In this document: in pieces, positions 35,381-45,400 of the stretch
Layout: each line of letters begins with the position of its first letter
How positions within the stretch are numbered: position 1 is the first letter of the stretch
Assembly: GCA_903858475.1 (NCBI GenBank)
Contig: CAIOIZ010000099.1
Span: 1 to 55,090, forward strand
Length of the DNA stretch: 55,090 bases
Source: an uncultured Bacteroidota bacterium
GTDB lineage: Bacteria; Bacteroidota; Bacteroidia; Chitinophagales; Chitinophagaceae
Reading direction: 5' to 3'
Program-made: the position numbers and the translations under genes
The notes under the pieces: generated by a model
Told to the model about the DNA's origin: nothing
The model's database searches: none
What the model saw: the letters and a program-made list of their open reading frames with translations, nothing else

Positions 35381-35917
35381 TTATTCTTTACCTATTCTAA
35401 TCTGTTCGCGCGTTAATCCGCTTTTTATTTTTTGTTGCAACGTAATCAATGAATGCAATAAGGCTTCAGGTCTTGGCGGACAACCAGCCACATAAACATC
35501 TACTGGTATCACATGGTCAGCACCTTTTACTACTGAATAAGTATTATAGAAAAAGGGGCCACCACTGATAGCACATGCGCCCATTGCAATTACATATTTT
35601 GGATCGGCCATTTGATCATACAATCGCTTTAAAACAGGAGCCATTTTATTAACAATGGTACCAGCGATAATAATCACATCGGCCTGACGGGGAGAGGCAC
35701 GCGCTACTTCAAAACCAAAACGCGAAAAATCGTATTTGGCACCGGCTACCGACATGTATTCGATACCACAGCAACTGGTTGCAAAAGTGAGTGGCCACAA
35801 AGAATTAGACCTTGCCCAGTTGATAATATCATCGAGTTTACTCAGCACCACGCCACCACCCGGAATCTCATGGATTTTGCCGGGGAATTCAGTTTGTATT
35901 GCTTGCTGTTCTGCCAT
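35381..35917 (-). CDS. nuoB: NADH-quinone oxidoreductase subunit B
   Basis: This 178-residue PSST-type subunit binds cluster N2. Ligands are visible: the tandem Cys of TSCCGIEY (about 48-49), the Cys of GACAISGG (about 113) and GCPPRPEALL (about 143). It follows nuoA by 22 bp. Confidence 0.96.
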   Translation of the reverse strand: MAEQQAIQTEFPGKIHEIPGGGVVLSKLDDIINWARSNSLWPLTFATSCCGIEYMSVAGAKYDFSRFGFEVARASPRQADVIIIAGTIVNKMAPVLKRLYDQMADPKYVIAMGACAISGGPFFYNTYSVVKGADHVIPVDVYVAGCPPRPEALLHSLITLQQKIKSGLTREQIRIGKE

Positions 35918-35939
35918 TGATTACTGCAATTTTTTTATA

Positions 35940-36290
35940 CTATACCCATTTAAGGGCACCTTTTTTATGAGCGTAAATAAATCCGATGAATAAAATAAAA
36001 ATAAAGATGACTATTTCTATCAATGCCAAGAAGCCAATTTTTTTGGCGACTACCGCCCATGGATAGAGAAAAACCAATTCCACATCGAAAATTAAGAAGA
36101 TCAAAGCAAAAAGATAATACCCAACATTTAATTGTATCCAGGTCTTTCCATGAGTGGGAACACCACATTCGTAAGCCTCTCCTTTTTGTTTGTTGGTGGT
36201 GGTTCTTAATACTAATCTGAATAATATTGTTGCGATACCAGAAAAAGCAACAGCTGCGATAATCAGAACAATCAGTGAAGAAGCGCCCAT
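35940..36290 (-). CDS. nuoA: NADH-quinone oxidoreductase subunit A
   Basis: This 116-residue subunit has three helices and the conserved K-G-E-A-Y-E-C-G motif (about 36-43, with the Cys of the TMH1-2 loop) and FDVELVFLYPWA. It is the first nuo gene. The 147 bp upstream could hold a promoter but no clear -33/-7 pair was found; TAACTTGT at about 36330 is a weak -7 candidate. Confidence 0.95.
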   Translation of the reverse strand: MGASSLIVLIIAAVAFSGIATILFRLVLRTTTNKQKGEAYECGVPTHGKTWIQLNVGYYLFALIFLIFDVELVFLYPWAVVAKKIGFLALIEIVIFIFILFIGFIYAHKKGALKWV

Positions 36291-36437
36291 AATAATTCAG
36301 TTAATTTGATGCCCTATTTTGAGGCGACAAGTTACATAAAAATGCTGTAACATTTGTGACAGTGAAATTTGGTATTTATCATTATATCGGATGATTTTAG
36401 TCATAGTTTATCCTCTGAAATCAACCTTTTCCAGCCA

Positions 36438-37157
36438 TCAACCATATAATTCCTGTCGAATACAAGCCTTCTCATAACCCATATTCAATAATGCTTGCCT
36501 TGCTTCATCCACCATGTCCTTCCAACCACATAAATAAAAATCGGCGGGCTGTTTGGCACTGCACAATTCATGATAAAGCGCATGTACATATCCTATCCTA
36601 CCCTCCCAATTACCTTGCGACAAAGTAGGGAGGTAATGAAATCCAGGCAACTCCTTTTCTAATTGCTGCATTTCGGAATGGTATAGCAGATCGGCTTCCT
36701 CTCTACAACCAAAGAGTAGGTAAATGTTTTTAGAAGGCAATTGATTGACTCTAATATAATGAAGCATACTCCTGAAAGGGGCAATACCAGTACCCGTGCA
36801 AATAAAAAACAAATCCTTGTCAATGGTAGGCTGTAGGGTAAATACCCCTTGTGGACCACGAAAGCTGAGTACTGAGCCAATTTTAACTTCATTGAACAAA
36901 TAGTTGGTGCCTGCACCTAGCTTATCTAATACAATGATTAATTCCACTATATTGGAACCATCGGGCCAACTAGCAATAGAATAACTGCGCCAACGTTTAT
37001 TGGCTTTTTCATGAATAGGTAGGTCGAGGGTAAGAAATTGCCCGGGCTGAAATTCAAATCGCTCTACAGTTGGAATGGCTATCCATAATCTTCGGGTATC
37101 TGCAGTTTCGTCTTCAATGCGTATAACCTTTCCAGTAAGCCAAGGTAATAATGCCAT
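36438..37157 (-). CDS. Ferredoxin-NADP reductase-type flavoprotein
   Basis: This 239-residue protein of the FNR superfamily has an FAD-binding barrel (about 1-100) with F-Q-P-G-Q-F and the FAD motif R-W-R-S-Y-S-I-A-S. An NAD(P)-binding domain follows, with CTGTGIAPFRSML (about 118-130), LLFGCREEADLLY and CGWKDMVDEAR. It has no 2Fe-2S domain, so the partner is a separate carrier such as ferredoxin. It lies just upstream of nuoA on the same strand. Because the nuo operon lacks its NADH-input genes, a functional link is tempting but unproven. A TATCTTTG box lies 14 nt before the start. Confidence 0.88.
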   Translation of the reverse strand: MALLPWLTGKVIRIEDETADTRRLWIAIPTVERFEFQPGQFLTLDLPIHEKANKRWRSYSIASWPDGSNIVELIIVLDKLGAGTNYLFNEVKIGSVLSFRGPQGVFTLQPTIDKDLFFICTGTGIAPFRSMLHYIRVNQLPSKNIYLLFGCREEADLLYHSEMQQLEKELPGFHYLPTLSQGNWEGRIGYVHALYHELCSAKQPADFYLCGWKDMVDEARQALLNMGYEKACIRQELYG

Positions 37158-37171
37158 AGCAATTTTTTAGT

Positions 37172-37179
37172 CAAAGATA
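37172..37179 (-). promoter_or_regulatory. TAnnTTTG box upstream of the FNR gene
   Basis: On the minus strand this is TATCTTTG, 14 nt before the ATG. It matches the Bacteroidota -7 box; no clear -33 box. It suggests that the FNR gene is transcribed independently of the upstream subtilase gene. Confidence 0.4.
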
Positions 37180-37266
37180 AAGAAGGGACTGCATTGGTAG
37201 TGCTATATAAAATTATACAAACCATACCTAGCCCGTGCAGCTGATAGTTGTTAAAGCCTTTATAAC

Positions 37267-40200
37267 TTATTTGCCTTTAATCAGTAATTGAATACCACTT
37301 GCAATATTTACTAGCCCACCAGTATAAGTAGTTACAGAACGCACCGAAGTATTGGCACTTAATACAGGGTAATTAGTCAACCCTGCAGGAATTACTACAT
37401 CACTGTATTGGTCGGGCAAGGCGCCACAGCTCCAATTGGCTGGATCCATCCAATTAGTACTTTGAAAACCATTCCAAATAAAATTAAATCGAAGCGTACG
37501 TTCATAATCTGGATTACCATTCACCAAACAACGGTATTTGTTGCCGGTAGTGCTGGTAGGCAGATTAATCAGTTGCAGCGTAGCAGTAGTGGCACCTGCA
37601 TAATTGACCCCATTGCTAATATTCGTATACCCTACTCCGTTATTTTCTTGCCATTGATAAGTACCTCCACCTGTAGCGGTATAACTAATCGTACTGGCAG
37701 GACAGTTACTGGCAGGAACAGGTGTAATCATGGCTCGGCTAAACCAATGTTCACTGAATTCATTGACAGAAAACTCGGCATAATAACCATCGCCATGTGG
37801 AATAATCTGCGTATTAGCGGGAAAAATAAATTGGTAACTGCCAGCCAAATTATCGGCGAGGGTGCCATTTTCTTCTGCTTGCAAACCGCTGTATTTTGTT
37901 ATCCCTAATTCATACGCATCGCTCGGTTTGCCACAGCTTGCACAACCACTCGCATTGATCAGCGCATTGATTTCACTGTCTTTAAAATACAAACGAACAC
38001 TCACTGGCTGACTAGGTATATTTTCTGCTCTAATGGAGTAATTGCGATCGAGATAATATTCATTACTACTATTTCGAACTATCCCACTCGGGTTCATATA
38101 AAGGTTCATGTTGACAGCCCCTAAATTTTGGCCATGCGGATTCATTTCACCCATTATATAATAAGGACCTACTAAGACATCGCCCCATGTAAATGGAATC
38201 CAATCATTACCTGATACTGGCATTACAGCAGTTGTTAGTGCCGGAGGAACAACAGCAATAGCTAGTTTTTCATGAATGCGAATATCATCAATACCGATAC
38301 CTTCTAAATTTAATCCTGCGTCGCTGCTCATTACAAATCGAATGCGAATGATGCCTGCAGTACGTGGTAAAGAAATGCTGGCTACATGCCACTTGTTGTT
38401 TGATACACGCCAATTATCAACCCCTGCATTATCGTACCAATTAGTGCCCTCTCCTACAGCGCCTAATTTGTTCCATACATTGCTATTGCCAACGCTGTAT
38501 TCAACCCAGGCATAATCATAATCGGTTTCAATTTCAAAAAAATGACTGAAGGATAGCACGGCTGCATTCAATGAACTGATATCAAAACAAGGTGAATAGA
38601 GATAGGAAAATTCATTTTCAGTATAGGTACCGGTTAAATTAGTAACGAAGGCTTTGCTACCATTGGCGGCTTTATTCATGATGGTTTTAGCAGGAGTACC
38701 CCATTGCCAACTACTATTCGAACCTTTTGCATACCAGGAGCCAGCACTGCTTTCAAATCCCTCCATATAAGGATAGCTCGTGATAATGGGAGAAGTATGT
38801 ACTCGATAATCTAAAATACTATCATTATTGCTATAGGTATCGCCAGTTGCTGTTAACCAACAATCAAACTTATAATCATTATCAACTGCAAGATTCGCAT
38901 TGACTGGAAAAGTATATACTTGTGTGCTATTTGCCGCGATACTAGTAATAGTATTTGTTACAGGGGCTGCTCCATTAATTCGGTAGGCTATAGGCACATT
39001 GTTAAAAACGGTATTGCTGTAATTTTTTATTTTAACAGCTACTTGTACTGATCCATAGCTGCCACATCCATTTAATATAGGAGATACCATTTCAGAAATG
39101 GCCACATCATTAGTAGCCGATACTAAGCGAGTGTCGTCAAAAGTATATCCATCATCTTGATCCAATATAGGATTAGGTACATTGGCAGAAGTACTTCCTT
39201 GTTGTACTATTTTAACTTGAAAACTACTGCTAACAGGTTGAACAGGAAGTACCGTATCCAATATATCGTTTATATTGATGATGGCTTTTTTCCAAGCGCC
39301 TAAGTCGCCCTGATTGGCCACTAAGTCATACGCCAAGACCCAGGGCTTGCTATCGCTTCCTCTCATCCATATTTTGTTATTTGGATTGGCGGCCTGGCCA
39401 TGATTTTTATAATAAAAATCATAACGGAGTTGGTTACCCGAAATATAATTACTAAGGTTATAGGTTAATAAAAGGCTATCCGTCACTATCGCTCCCAAGG
39501 GCGTCTGATCGAGCGTAATGGCACGATTCCCGGTGCGGGCAAATCCAGTGTTCACAAATGTTCTAGCCCTGCTCCTATTTTGCTCGGTTTTAAAATCGAG
39601 TCGGTCATCGCCATTCAATCCAATTGTATTGGATTGATAGTTTTCGATAGTAGTCGTTTCAAATCCATCAGTTGATGGCAATGTAAGCGCTGCATTCGCG
39701 AGCTGTTTGATGGTTGCATACGCGGTGTCATCACTGGGTTGCGTATCACCAGCCCTAGTGACCCATACTTTAAAATTATAAATACCGGGTGTCAATAAAT
39801 TTGCGGTACTAGTAAATGTATAAGTATAAGTAGACAAGGAGGGAATGACTACGGATGTATTTTCCGTAATAATGGAACCTCCATTAATTTGATAGGAGAG
39901 TGAATAAGTACCACTACTACTAATATCATCTAAGTTTTTAATGGTCAGTTTAACTGGTTCTATGCCTGTTTTAGCGCTAGCAGTATTTTCTCTTCCTGTA
40001 TTCGGTGCATCCAAGCTTACTGCTTTAAAATCGTTGTCAAAAGCAGATAAATTACAGGTGCCAGATGCTGCCATCCCCGATTCGGCCAAGGATTGCCTTC
40101 CAATGACTGTACCATTTTTAGCACGCACTGCAAACCAATTAGTAAGGCTAGGATTTAGATTACTGATATTGAAACTAAGCGTAGTAGTATTGCCGATAAC

Positions 40201-42489
40201 CGACATACTATCGCCTTTGAGTTGCAGCACATCATACGAAGTAGCACCAGTAGCAGCTGACCAGCCCAATTGGATATACCCCTCACACAAAGTAGTCATG
40301 GCGTTGATGACCGGCACGCCTAGAATATTAAAATTGGCATCACTGTTATCTGCATAAGCAGTATTATTTCTACTTACCCTAACCAAAGCTTGATTGGTAA
40401 TGCCTGCAGGAACCGTCCAAACATAACTGCGAGCAGTAGACGCAACCGAATTATTAATTACAGTCCAACTACTCCCATTATTATCAGAATATTCAATGGT
40501 AAAATTTTCATTCTCGCTGCCATAGGCAGTCCAGCGCAATGTTTCTGTTTCACCTGGCACAAAATGCTCGCCACCAAATGGATATTCAACAGTAACCCCG
40601 TTCATGTCTATTTGGTAAGTAACATAATAGCTTTGTGGCCCCTGTGGAATAGCAAATCCATTCACATTTACTGTAAAAATTCCTGCAGAAGGATTATCGA
40701 TGACTACCTGCTCAATATTATTAATATGGTCAATTCCTTCGGTAGCAGCGTTATCAACTCCTGCTGGAGAAGAATCTAAAATAAGCGGCCGATGCAAAAT
40801 AACAGAAGGTGTTGTTACAGTAAGATCCAAGTCATTCACCAATGCATTGGCTGTATTGGGTGTAGCCGGGTAGTCGTTCCATACCAATAGCACACGCAGT
40901 CGTCTTGCGCCCGAAGGAACTGTAATTCCGAATGATTGATTTTGCGTGTTTGCAATACTGTTAGTATAGTATTGGTTGCCCTCCATTGCTTCAATGGCCT
41001 TACGCACATTAAGCATACCAAAACCAAATTTAAAGTCAGGACCCGGATTGCCCAGGTCTTCTGCATTGTTACAAAGCAAGGCCTTTACCAAAGCAGCTTT
41101 AGCATTAGCCCCAGCATGTAATTGCCGATATCTTTCTTGGAGGAGTGCTGTTGCACCGGTAACAACAGGAGCAGCCATACTGGTTCCAAAACTCAATCCA
41201 TATGTATTAATAGGATAAGTAGAATAACTAGCACCATTAGACGTAATTTCTGGTTTAATGCGGCCATCTTTAACTGGGCCACGACTACTATACAAGGCAA
41301 TATTATAACTCGCCTGATCCATGCTACCTACTGTCAAAACATTCTTGGCAGATTGCCAACCTGATTTAACAGTTGCAAATCCCTGTGGATAGGGTGTACA
41401 ACCTAAACTTCCATCATTGCCAGATGCTATCACATGCAATACTTCATCATAGCTGCGCATTTGAGCATCTATATAATTACTCAATGCGTCATATACCCCT
41501 TCTCCAGGGCATCCCACCGCTACCGAATAATAAGAATTATTTGTTGCTACTATATTATTATCTGTCACATAAGTAGGCGTGTTTAATAAAACATCGCTGA
41601 ACCACTGCGAAATAATACCTGCTTTGGGAGCAATGCCTTTGCGCTTAGGGTCAATCAAACCTCCACCCGCTGCAGTACCGGATGTATGCGTACCATGATA
41701 ATCCATACCAAAAGGGTGACGCAAGATGGCACGGCCAGTAAAATCAATATGACCACTTGTAATATCAGCATTGTCACCTACACCAATGGTAACATTGCGA
41801 CCCAATAAATTGCGACCACTCGGAGATTGCAAACCACTTACCCCATGAGTACTTGTATTATTATAATTTATAGGCTTGTCTTTTATTGATTGCGCTGCAA
41901 TATAATTGACAAAAGGCAAGGCCGCAATTTGATGGATGGCAGTTGGAGCTGGTTGAATCAACAGACAATTACTAAGATTGAATTTATCTACTTGCACCTG
42001 TAAGCCCAATGATTGCAACGTTGTTGTTGCCAACCCTTTATCCGCATTTGAAAAAAGGCAAACCACCCAATATCCAATATCATTTTTATCTGCTATTCGA
42101 TGATAGCCAGATAACCCGTTTTCTATCTTGTATTGTGTTGGCACAGGCACAATGGTATTTATTCCAAAACGACTAAGGTTGGAAAAATCAACATCAATGT
42201 TTATGCTGGCGAAAAATGCATGATCTGGTATATAAGACTCCAAATAAATGCCTGCCAACTGTAGACTGTTTTTTGTATTCGCATCTGGCAATTGATTGAA
42301 CTGTATGAGTACATAGTATCGATTGCCCCAAATAGCAGCTTGAAGACTTTCTTTCCTGAATGTTTGATTGCTGATATTATTAACCGTGACAAAATCGCCA
42401 TTAGCAAAATGAATAGGCCTGCTGGGGGGCTGAGCAAACGCCGCAAAACTGAAAAAAAAGCTAATAATGAATAAGTAATGTTTCTTCAT
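37267..42489 (-). CDS. Large secreted subtilisin-like serine peptidase (S8)
   Basis: This 1740-residue protein has a signal peptide (1-19, ending AFAQ). Residues 20-200 look like a propeptide. The S8 catalytic domain spans about 225-500 with Asp239 (GVGDNADI), His265 (DYHGTHTSG), Asn358 (ASGNDG) and Ser437 (GTSMAAP). A long C-terminal part follows: a beta-sandwich, a fibronectin-like region near 720-790, adhesion-type and MAM-like domains (about 1020-1350) and an Ig/PKD-like domain near the end. It should be secreted and degrade proteins outside the cell. No recognisable T9SS sorting domain closes the protein: it ends at a short repeat (LVNIASGIQLLIKGK). It may use an atypical signal or be truncated at the end. 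Confidence 0.88.
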   Translation of the reverse strand: MKKHYLFIISFFFSFAAFAQPPSRPIHFANGDFVTVNNISNQTFRKESLQAAIWGNRYYVLIQFNQLPDANTKNSLQLAGIYLESYIPDHAFFASINIDVDFSNLSRFGINTIVPVPTQYKIENGLSGYHRIADKNDIGYWVVCLFSNADKGLATTTLQSLGLQVQVDKFNLSNCLLIQPAPTAIHQIAALPFVNYIAAQSIKDKPINYNNTSTHGVSGLQSPSGRNLLGRNVTIGVGDNADITSGHIDFTGRAILRHPFGMDYHGTHTSGTAAGGGLIDPKRKGIAPKAGIISQWFSDVLLNTPTYVTDNNIVATNNSYYSVAVGCPGEGVYDALSNYIDAQMRSYDEVLHVIASGNDGSLGCTPYPQGFATVKSGWQSAKNVLTVGSMDQASYNIALYSSRGPVKDGRIKPEITSNGASYSTYPINTYGLSFGTSMAAPVVTGATALLQERYRQLHAGANAKAALVKALLCNNAEDLGNPGPDFKFGFGMLNVRKAIEAMEGNQYYTNSIANTQNQSFGITVPSGARRLRVLLVWNDYPATPNTANALVNDLDLTVTTPSVILHRPLILDSSPAGVDNAATEGIDHINNIEQVVIDNPSAGIFTVNVNGFAIPQGPQSYYVTYQIDMNGVTVEYPFGGEHFVPGETETLRWTAYGSENENFTIEYSDNNGSSWTVINNSVASTARSYVWTVPAGITNQALVRVSRNNTAYADNSDANFNILGVPVINAMTTLCEGYIQLGWSAATGATSYDVLQLKGDSMSVIGNTTTLSFNISNLNPSLTNWFAVRAKNGTVIGRQSLAESGMAASGTCNLSAFDNDFKAVSLDAPNTGRENTASAKTGIEPVKLTIKNLDDISSSGTYSLSYQINGGSIITENTSVVIPSLSTYTYTFTSTANLLTPGIYNFKVWVTRAGDTQPSDDTAYATIKQLANAALTLPSTDGFETTTIENYQSNTIGLNGDDRLDFKTEQNRSRARTFVNTGFARTGNRAITLDQTPLGAIVTDSLLLTYNLSNYISGNQLRYDFYYKNHGQAANPNNKIWMRGSDSKPWVLAYDLVANQGDLGAWKKAIININDILDTVLPVQPVSSSFQVKIVQQGSTSANVPNPILDQDDGYTFDDTRLVSATNDVAISEMVSPILNGCGSYGSVQVAVKIKNYSNTVFNNVPIAYRINGAAPVTNTITSIAANSTQVYTFPVNANLAVDNDYKFDCWLTATGDTYSNNDSILDYRVHTSPIITSYPYMEGFESSAGSWYAKGSNSSWQWGTPAKTIMNKAANGSKAFVTNLTGTYTENEFSYLYSPCFDISSLNAAVLSFSHFFEIETDYDYAWVEYSVGNSNVWNKLGAVGEGTNWYDNAGVDNWRVSNNKWHVASISLPRTAGIIRIRFVMSSDAGLNLEGIGIDDIRIHEKLAIAVVPPALTTAVMPVSGNDWIPFTWGDVLVGPYYIMGEMNPHGQNLGAVNMNLYMNPSGIVRNSSNEYYLDRNYSIRAENIPSQPVSVRLYFKDSEINALINASGCASCGKPSDAYELGITKYSGLQAEENGTLADNLAGSYQFIFPANTQIIPHGDGYYAEFSVNEFSEHWFSRAMITPVPASNCPASTISYTATGGGTYQWQENNGVGYTNISNGVNYAGATTATLQLINLPTSTTGNKYRCLVNGNPDYERTLRFNFIWNGFQSTNWMDPANWSCGALPDQYSDVVIPAGLTNYPVLSANTSVRSVTTYTGGLVNIASGIQLLIKGK

Positions 42490-42522
42490 TCAGATTGTTT
42501 AACGGCGTACAAGTTTAGATAT

Positions 42523-42530
42523 CAAATATA
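42523..42530 (-). promoter_or_regulatory. TAnnTTTG box upstream of the subtilase gene
   Basis: Minus-strand TATATTTG, 33 nt before the ATG at 42489, with a TTG 16 nt further upstream. It is a plausible -7 box with a short spacer to its -33 box. Confidence 0.4.
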
Positions 42531-42904
42531 CCGAATATGGAGGATACAAGAAGCCCGTTCGGCCGTCAGTAGGACTTTTTTGTAGCAAAATATCTACTAA
42601 TATATAATATTTATTACTACCGCGTTCAATTGGCATAAACTACAACATATTAAAATAAATCAAAATAATTTTACCATTGAAACGAACGAAAGATTTCGAA
42701 AACATTATCCCGAATAGGTCCTTGCAGCATCCCAAGTATGGAACCCCTACTGTCACTAGAAGCCACCCCATCCAATTGTAATAGCAATTTCCAATTGCAG
42801 TTTATTTTATTTCGCCCCCACCTATTGACCAGTTTATTTCAAGCCTGCAGGTTTTATAGATGCCCAATTCTAAAAATATTTAATAAAGTTTTAATTTAAT
42901 TATT
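42531..42904. other. Divergent intergenic region
   Basis: This separates the subtilase gene from the glycine-rich protein gene. It is AT-rich with no coding signal, RNA gene or strong hairpin seen. It should hold the promoter of the plus-strand gene, but I could not identify convincing boxes. Confidence 0.45.
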
Positions 42905-45124
42905 ATGAAAACCTTCCTACTAATTTCGCTATTTTTTTTACAGTCCAATATATCATTCTCACAGGTAGCTGTACTATCCGGGGGAGCAGGTGCGCCTGCA
43001 GGTAGTGGTGAAAATGGAGCAAATAATATGGGTCTTCCAGCAACGGGACTGGGTTGCGGTGGTGGTGCAGGTAGTTGGTGGGGTGGAACAGGCGGTGCTG
43101 GAAAATATGGTGGCGGTGGCGGTGGTGCTGGTGGTTATTTTGGCCTTGGCTCCATCAATTGGGCAGGCGGTGATGGAGGACAGGGGGTAGTAGTAATTGC
43201 GTTTTACAACGGAGTTAGTTTTGTAAATTCAGTAGTATTAATAGAGGGGTCATCTGTAACTGTTAATAGTGGCATTACCTCCGCTAAGGTATGGGCCATT
43301 GGTGGTGGTGGAGGTGGTGGTGGTGCCACAGAAAATGATGGCACATCTGGTGGAAGTGGTGCCGCTGGTGGTGTAGCCTATATTACCAAAGCAGTAAGTG
43401 CTGGAAATATTATTTCCTATTCAATTGGAAGCGGCGGACTGCCTGGAAATGGCTCTATAAATGGAGCTGCAGGAGGCACTACTTCAGTAACAATTGCCGG
43501 TACAACTATTTATGGATATGGCGGTGGCCCAGGCTTATATAATGATGTATCCAGTCCTTCAGGTGGAAGTTTTTTAGGTGGCGATGGTGGTGTTGCTGGA
43601 GGTAATGGTTATGGAAGATCGGGTGATGTTGGCGGAGGAGGTGGTGCTGGCATTGGAGGGGCTAATGGTACACAGGCCTCAATTGATGGTGGTACAGGGG
43701 CTAATGCTATTGATGTAGCAGGATTATTTGCGGCCTGTGCAACAGCACCTAATCCAACAGCTCCTACACTAAGTTCTTTTACACCTACTACCGGTTTAAG
43801 TGGCACGAACGTTACAATAACAGGCACCAAATTTACAGGTGCAACAGCCGTCTATTTTGGAGGATATGCAGCTAGTTCATTTACGGTGGATTCCGATTTG
43901 CAGATAAGCGCCACCGTTAGTCCAAGTGCTGTTACCGGAAGCGTGAGTATTACATTGCCAACAGTAGCAGTTTCAAAACCTATTTACTTTGTGTCTGCGC
44001 CGGTTGCACCAACCATTGGTTCATTTTCCCCAACAAATGCTGCTAATGGAGTTGAAGTAACCATTAATGGGGATAAATTACTGGGCACTACCAATGTTAG
44101 TTTTGGCGGCACCAACGCTGCCTCATTTAATGTGGTATCAGACTTCAAAATTGTTGCCATCGTAGGCTCGGGTAGTGATGGCAATGTGAGTGTTAGCAGT
44201 TCAAGCGGAACGGGAATACTGGCTGGCTTCACTTGGCTAGCTACTACAGCAGCAGCTAATATAGTTTTCTCAACCATTCAAGAAACGCAGCTAACTATAT
44301 CATGGAGCAATGGCAATGCAGCAAAAAGAGCAGTATTTGTAAAAGAAGGAACTGGTGCCATTACCAATCCCACAGATAATATTACCTATACGGCCAGTAG
44401 CGACTGGACTGCAAAAGGAACAGCCTTGGGTAGTTCAGGTTATTATTGTGTTTACAATAACAGCGGGAACAGTATTACATTAACAGGGCTAACTGCCAAC
44501 ACACTATATATAGTACAGGTATTTGAATACAACGGTAATGCTGGAGCAGAAAAATACTATCTATCTACTGCTATCAATAACCCCAATAGCCAAACAACCG
44601 CTACACTATTGCCCGTAAGCTGGATTGATTTTATTGCCAAGACACAAAATGACAATGTATTACTGAATTGGAGTACTGCTACTGAACAGGACAGCAAAGA
44701 CTTTACTGTACAAAAGAGCAACAATAGTATCAACTGGAATAATATTGGGACCGTTCCTGCTTCGCAAAATAGTCAAACAGTAAAAAACTATACATTTATT
44801 GACACTCACCCATTGCAAGGAATGAATTATTACAGGCTGCTACAACAAGATCTAAATGGAAGAAATGGTTATAGCAAAATTATAAATGTGAAATTTGCAG
44901 GACAATCATCAAAAGTCTTCATCTATCCTAATCCGGTAGTAAATGGCACATTCAATATTCAATTGGAAAATGCAGGTACTGCACAATTGTTTAATACCAA
45001 CGGATTATTAATTTGGAATAAAGCCCTGCCTGCAGGAACTCAAAAAATAAATACATCTGCCCTTAACAAAGGTTTGTATATTTTAAGAGTCGTAGGAAAA
45101 TCAATTCCCATCAACATAGAATAA
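42905..45124 (+). CDS. Glycine-rich surface protein with IPT domains and T9SS sorting domain
   Basis: This 739-residue protein has a signal peptide (1-19, NISFSQ). Residues 20-250 are a glycine-rich domain with long Gly runs and a V-T-V-x-S-G-x-x-x-x-K-V-W-A-I-G-G-G-G pattern as in bacterial adhesins. Two IPT/TIG domains follow (about 285-365 and 367-445, each with TGLSGTNVTITG or NGVEVTINGDKL), then a fibronectin-like domain (about 450-565). The last 160 residues fit a T9SS sorting region: LPVSWIDFIAK, a cargo-type beta domain, then VFIYPNPVVNGTFNIQL and a closing GLYILRV. It is predicted to be exported by type IX secretion to the cell surface. The substrate is unknown. Confidence 0.88.
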   Translation: MKTFLLISLFFLQSNISFSQVAVLSGGAGAPAGSGENGANNMGLPATGLGCGGGAGSWWGGTGGAGKYGGGGGGAGGYFGLGSINWAGGDGGQGVVVIAFYNGVSFVNSVVLIEGSSVTVNSGITSAKVWAIGGGGGGGGATENDGTSGGSGAAGGVAYITKAVSAGNIISYSIGSGGLPGNGSINGAAGGTTSVTIAGTTIYGYGGGPGLYNDVSSPSGGSFLGGDGGVAGGNGYGRSGDVGGGGGAGIGGANGTQASIDGGTGANAIDVAGLFAACATAPNPTAPTLSSFTPTTGLSGTNVTITGTKFTGATAVYFGGYAASSFTVDSDLQISATVSPSAVTGSVSITLPTVAVSKPIYFVSAPVAPTIGSFSPTNAANGVEVTINGDKLLGTTNVSFGGTNAASFNVVSDFKIVAIVGSGSDGNVSVSSSSGTGILAGFTWLATTAAANIVFSTIQETQLTISWSNGNAAKRAVFVKEGTGAITNPTDNITYTASSDWTAKGTALGSSGYYCVYNNSGNSITLTGLTANTLYIVQVFEYNGNAGAEKYYLSTAINNPNSQTTATLLPVSWIDFIAKTQNDNVLLNWSTATEQDSKDFTVQKSNNSINWNNIGTVPASQNSQTVKNYTFIDTHPLQGMNYYRLLQQDLNGRNGYSKIINVKFAGQSSKVFIYPNPVVNGTFNIQLENAGTAQLFNTNGLLIWNKALPAGTQKINTSALNKGLYILRVVGKSIPINIE

Positions 45125-45140
45125 GAGCATGAGTATAGTA

Positions 45141-45173
45141 ATGAGCGTGACACAATCTGTCACGCTCATTTTG
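45141..45173 (+). terminator. Terminator of the glycine-rich protein gene
   Basis: ATGAGCGTGACA (45141-45152) and TGTCACGCTCAT (45158-45169) form a perfect 12-bp stem with a 5-nt loop, followed by TTTG. Confidence 0.9.
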
Positions 45174-45177
45174 CATT

Positions 45178-45321
45178 GTACCCAATACCCCTTTATCTAT
45201 CACTGCAGAAATATTAAATCATTTGATACCTGCACTTGCCAATAAAGTGAGTGGAAACAGAATTAATTTAACTACGCAAATCAACTTACCCGCCTACACC
45301 TATTTGATTTTGACAAATTAA
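45178..45321 (+). pseudogene. Short tail-like gene remnant
   Basis: About 47 codons stay open to TAA 45319-45321 and read like the C-terminal end of a larger protein (PNTPLSITAEILN, then NRINLTTQINLPAYTYLIL). The hydrophobic strand pattern resembles a terminal beta-sandwich of some secreted enzymes. It has no start codon of its own and its upstream frame runs into the terminator. It may be a gene scrap; the identity is not recognised. Confidence 0.3.
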
Positions 45322-45400
45322 AGATTACCAAGAATCCTAAATTATTATTGGTTTTAAATGGTAACTTACTATTACATTTTAAAACCAATTTTTAATAATC

